64,000 bases of DNA from Erythrobacter sp. Alg231-14 (lineage in GTDB: Bacteria > Pseudomonadota > Alphaproteobacteria > Sphingomonadales > Sphingomonadaceae), in the NCBI RefSeq assembly GCF_900149685.1, contig NZ_LT702999.1, positions 2,976,001 to 3,040,000 on the forward strand, read 5' to 3'. Numbering within the stretch: the first letter of the stretch is position 1; each line of letters begins with the position of its first letter. The position numbers were made by a program, and so were the translations under genes. Below the pieces are notes generated by a model. It saw only the letters and a program-made list of their open reading frames with translations. It had not been told where the DNA came from and made no database searches. Shown in pieces: positions 63,465 through 64,000 of this stretch.

Positions 63465-64000
63465 TTATGACGATGTCGGTTCGCCATTCGCGTTCGTCAT
63501 CTCATATTTGATGGTGATGCTAACACCTGTGCTGACTTGGCCAGGTTGCACAGGCGCCGAGGCAGAAACATCCAGAGCCACGCTGCGCGCCTCCATTTGT
63601 GGAACAGCGCTCCGGCCTTGGATTGCCTCGCTAATTGAAAGCACCCTCACCCCGTCATAGCCGACCATCTCGGCGTAACTTTGCGCCCTTTGTTCGGCGC
63701 GTTCAACCGCGCGAGCACGCGCCAAATCCTTGGCCGCTTCGTCGTCTTCGATGCTGAAACTGGGTCCCGACAAATTGGTCGCGCCCGCCGACACCAATGC
63801 ATCCAAAGCCGCGCCCGTCGCATCAACATCGCGCAATTTCACGCTCACACGGTTTGAAACCTGATACCCACGAAACACTTGTCGTTGGTTTGCGCGGTCA
63901 TAATCATATTGCGCGTTCAAACTGATGCCGGTGGTTTGGATATCCTCGTCCGCCACGCCCAGCGCCAAAATTTGATCAATCACCCGGCGCATTTCTACCG
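63465..64000 (-). CDS. SIMPL domain protein (DUF541), N-terminus outside window
   Basis: The frame is open to the right-hand edge, so the start and signal peptide lie beyond 64000. The visible 178 or so residues contain the SIMPL (DUF541) features: IQTTGISLNAQYDYD, RGYQVSNRVSVKLRD and a C-terminal SVSITIKYEM-like strand (VSTGVSITIKYEM). Family members are exported proteins of unclear role (oxidative-stress or signalling-linked). The ATG at 63992 is internal. Confidence 0.86.
   Translation of the reverse strand, partial: VEMRRVIDQILALGVADEDIQTTGISLNAQYDYDRANQRQVFRGYQVSNRVSVKLRDVDATGAALDALVSAGATNLSGPSFSIEDDEAAKDLARARAVERAEQRAQSYAEMVGYDGVRVLSISEAIQGRSAVPQMEARSVALDVSASAPVQPGQVSTGVSITIKYEMTNANGEPTSS

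Overview
The window is chromosomal DNA from an alphaproteobacterium, most likely order Sphingomonadales and probably Erythrobacteraceae-like. This rests on gene content and order rather than a database search. The signs are the rpsB-tsf / pyrH-frr-uppS-cdsA-dxr-rseP-bamA-skp-fabZ series with no lpxD between skp and fabZ, the zinc-less L31 protein, an NDUFS4-like complex I accessory subunit, a large TonB-dependent receptor, GAAC-N7-GAAC (LexA-type) boxes and a TTAA-N7-TTAA (CtrA-type) box. Coding density is high, no gap between genes exceeds 300 bases, and I see no insertion sequence, prophage or CRISPR array.

Layout. 1-5.5 kb: end of a sulfotransferase, pgsA, an LplT-like MFS carrier, a small membrane protein with a CtrA-like box, a ThDP enzyme and an EVE protein. 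5.7-11.1 kb: a GGDEF-EAL protein, then the tightly overlapping dapF-mtaB-ftsY-yciB run. 11.3-16.3 kb: a TonB receptor divergent from a DUF3604 lipoprotein and a TetR regulator, with an AT-rich palindrome between them. 16.4-23.5 kb: kup and a ccmCDEFGHI cytochrome c maturation operon, including a 48-codon ccmD. 23.7-26.2 kb: a leucine-dehydrogenase-like enzyme, tRNA-His, a prolyl-hydroxylase-like oxygenase and rpmE. 26.3-41 kb: the envelope/translation series on the minus strand, interrupted between pyrH and tsf by a phosphoesterase and a divergent asnC / indoleamine 2,3-dioxygenase pair. Upstream of rpsB, three tandem LexA-type boxes precede a 92-residue membrane protein.

41-49.7 kb: psd-pssA, a PAP2 protein, a FabH2-like ketosynthase, a kinase-like phosphotransferase with an uncharacterised partner, tRNA-Tyr, rlmB, a Met/Gly-rich lipoprotein and HU. 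49.9-59.6 kb: lon with a sigma-32-like promoter, a zinc-peptidase-like protein, ybaB-dnaX, the 4.5S RNA, the NDUFS4-like gene, hrpB and a polyprenyl diphosphate synthase. 59.7-64 kb: chorismate mutase, a lipoprotein, an OmpR-type two-component system with a PepSY protein, and a partial SIMPL protein.

Functionally, most of the window is housekeeping: phospholipid synthesis (pgsA, cdsA, pssA, psd), outer-membrane assembly (bamA, skp, rseP, fabZ), translation and respiratory cytochrome maturation. The less ordinary parts are the candidate SOS-controlled membrane protein, the TonB/DUF3604/TetR cassette, the tryptophan-dioxygenase insertion and a possible small RNA next to tRNA-Tyr.
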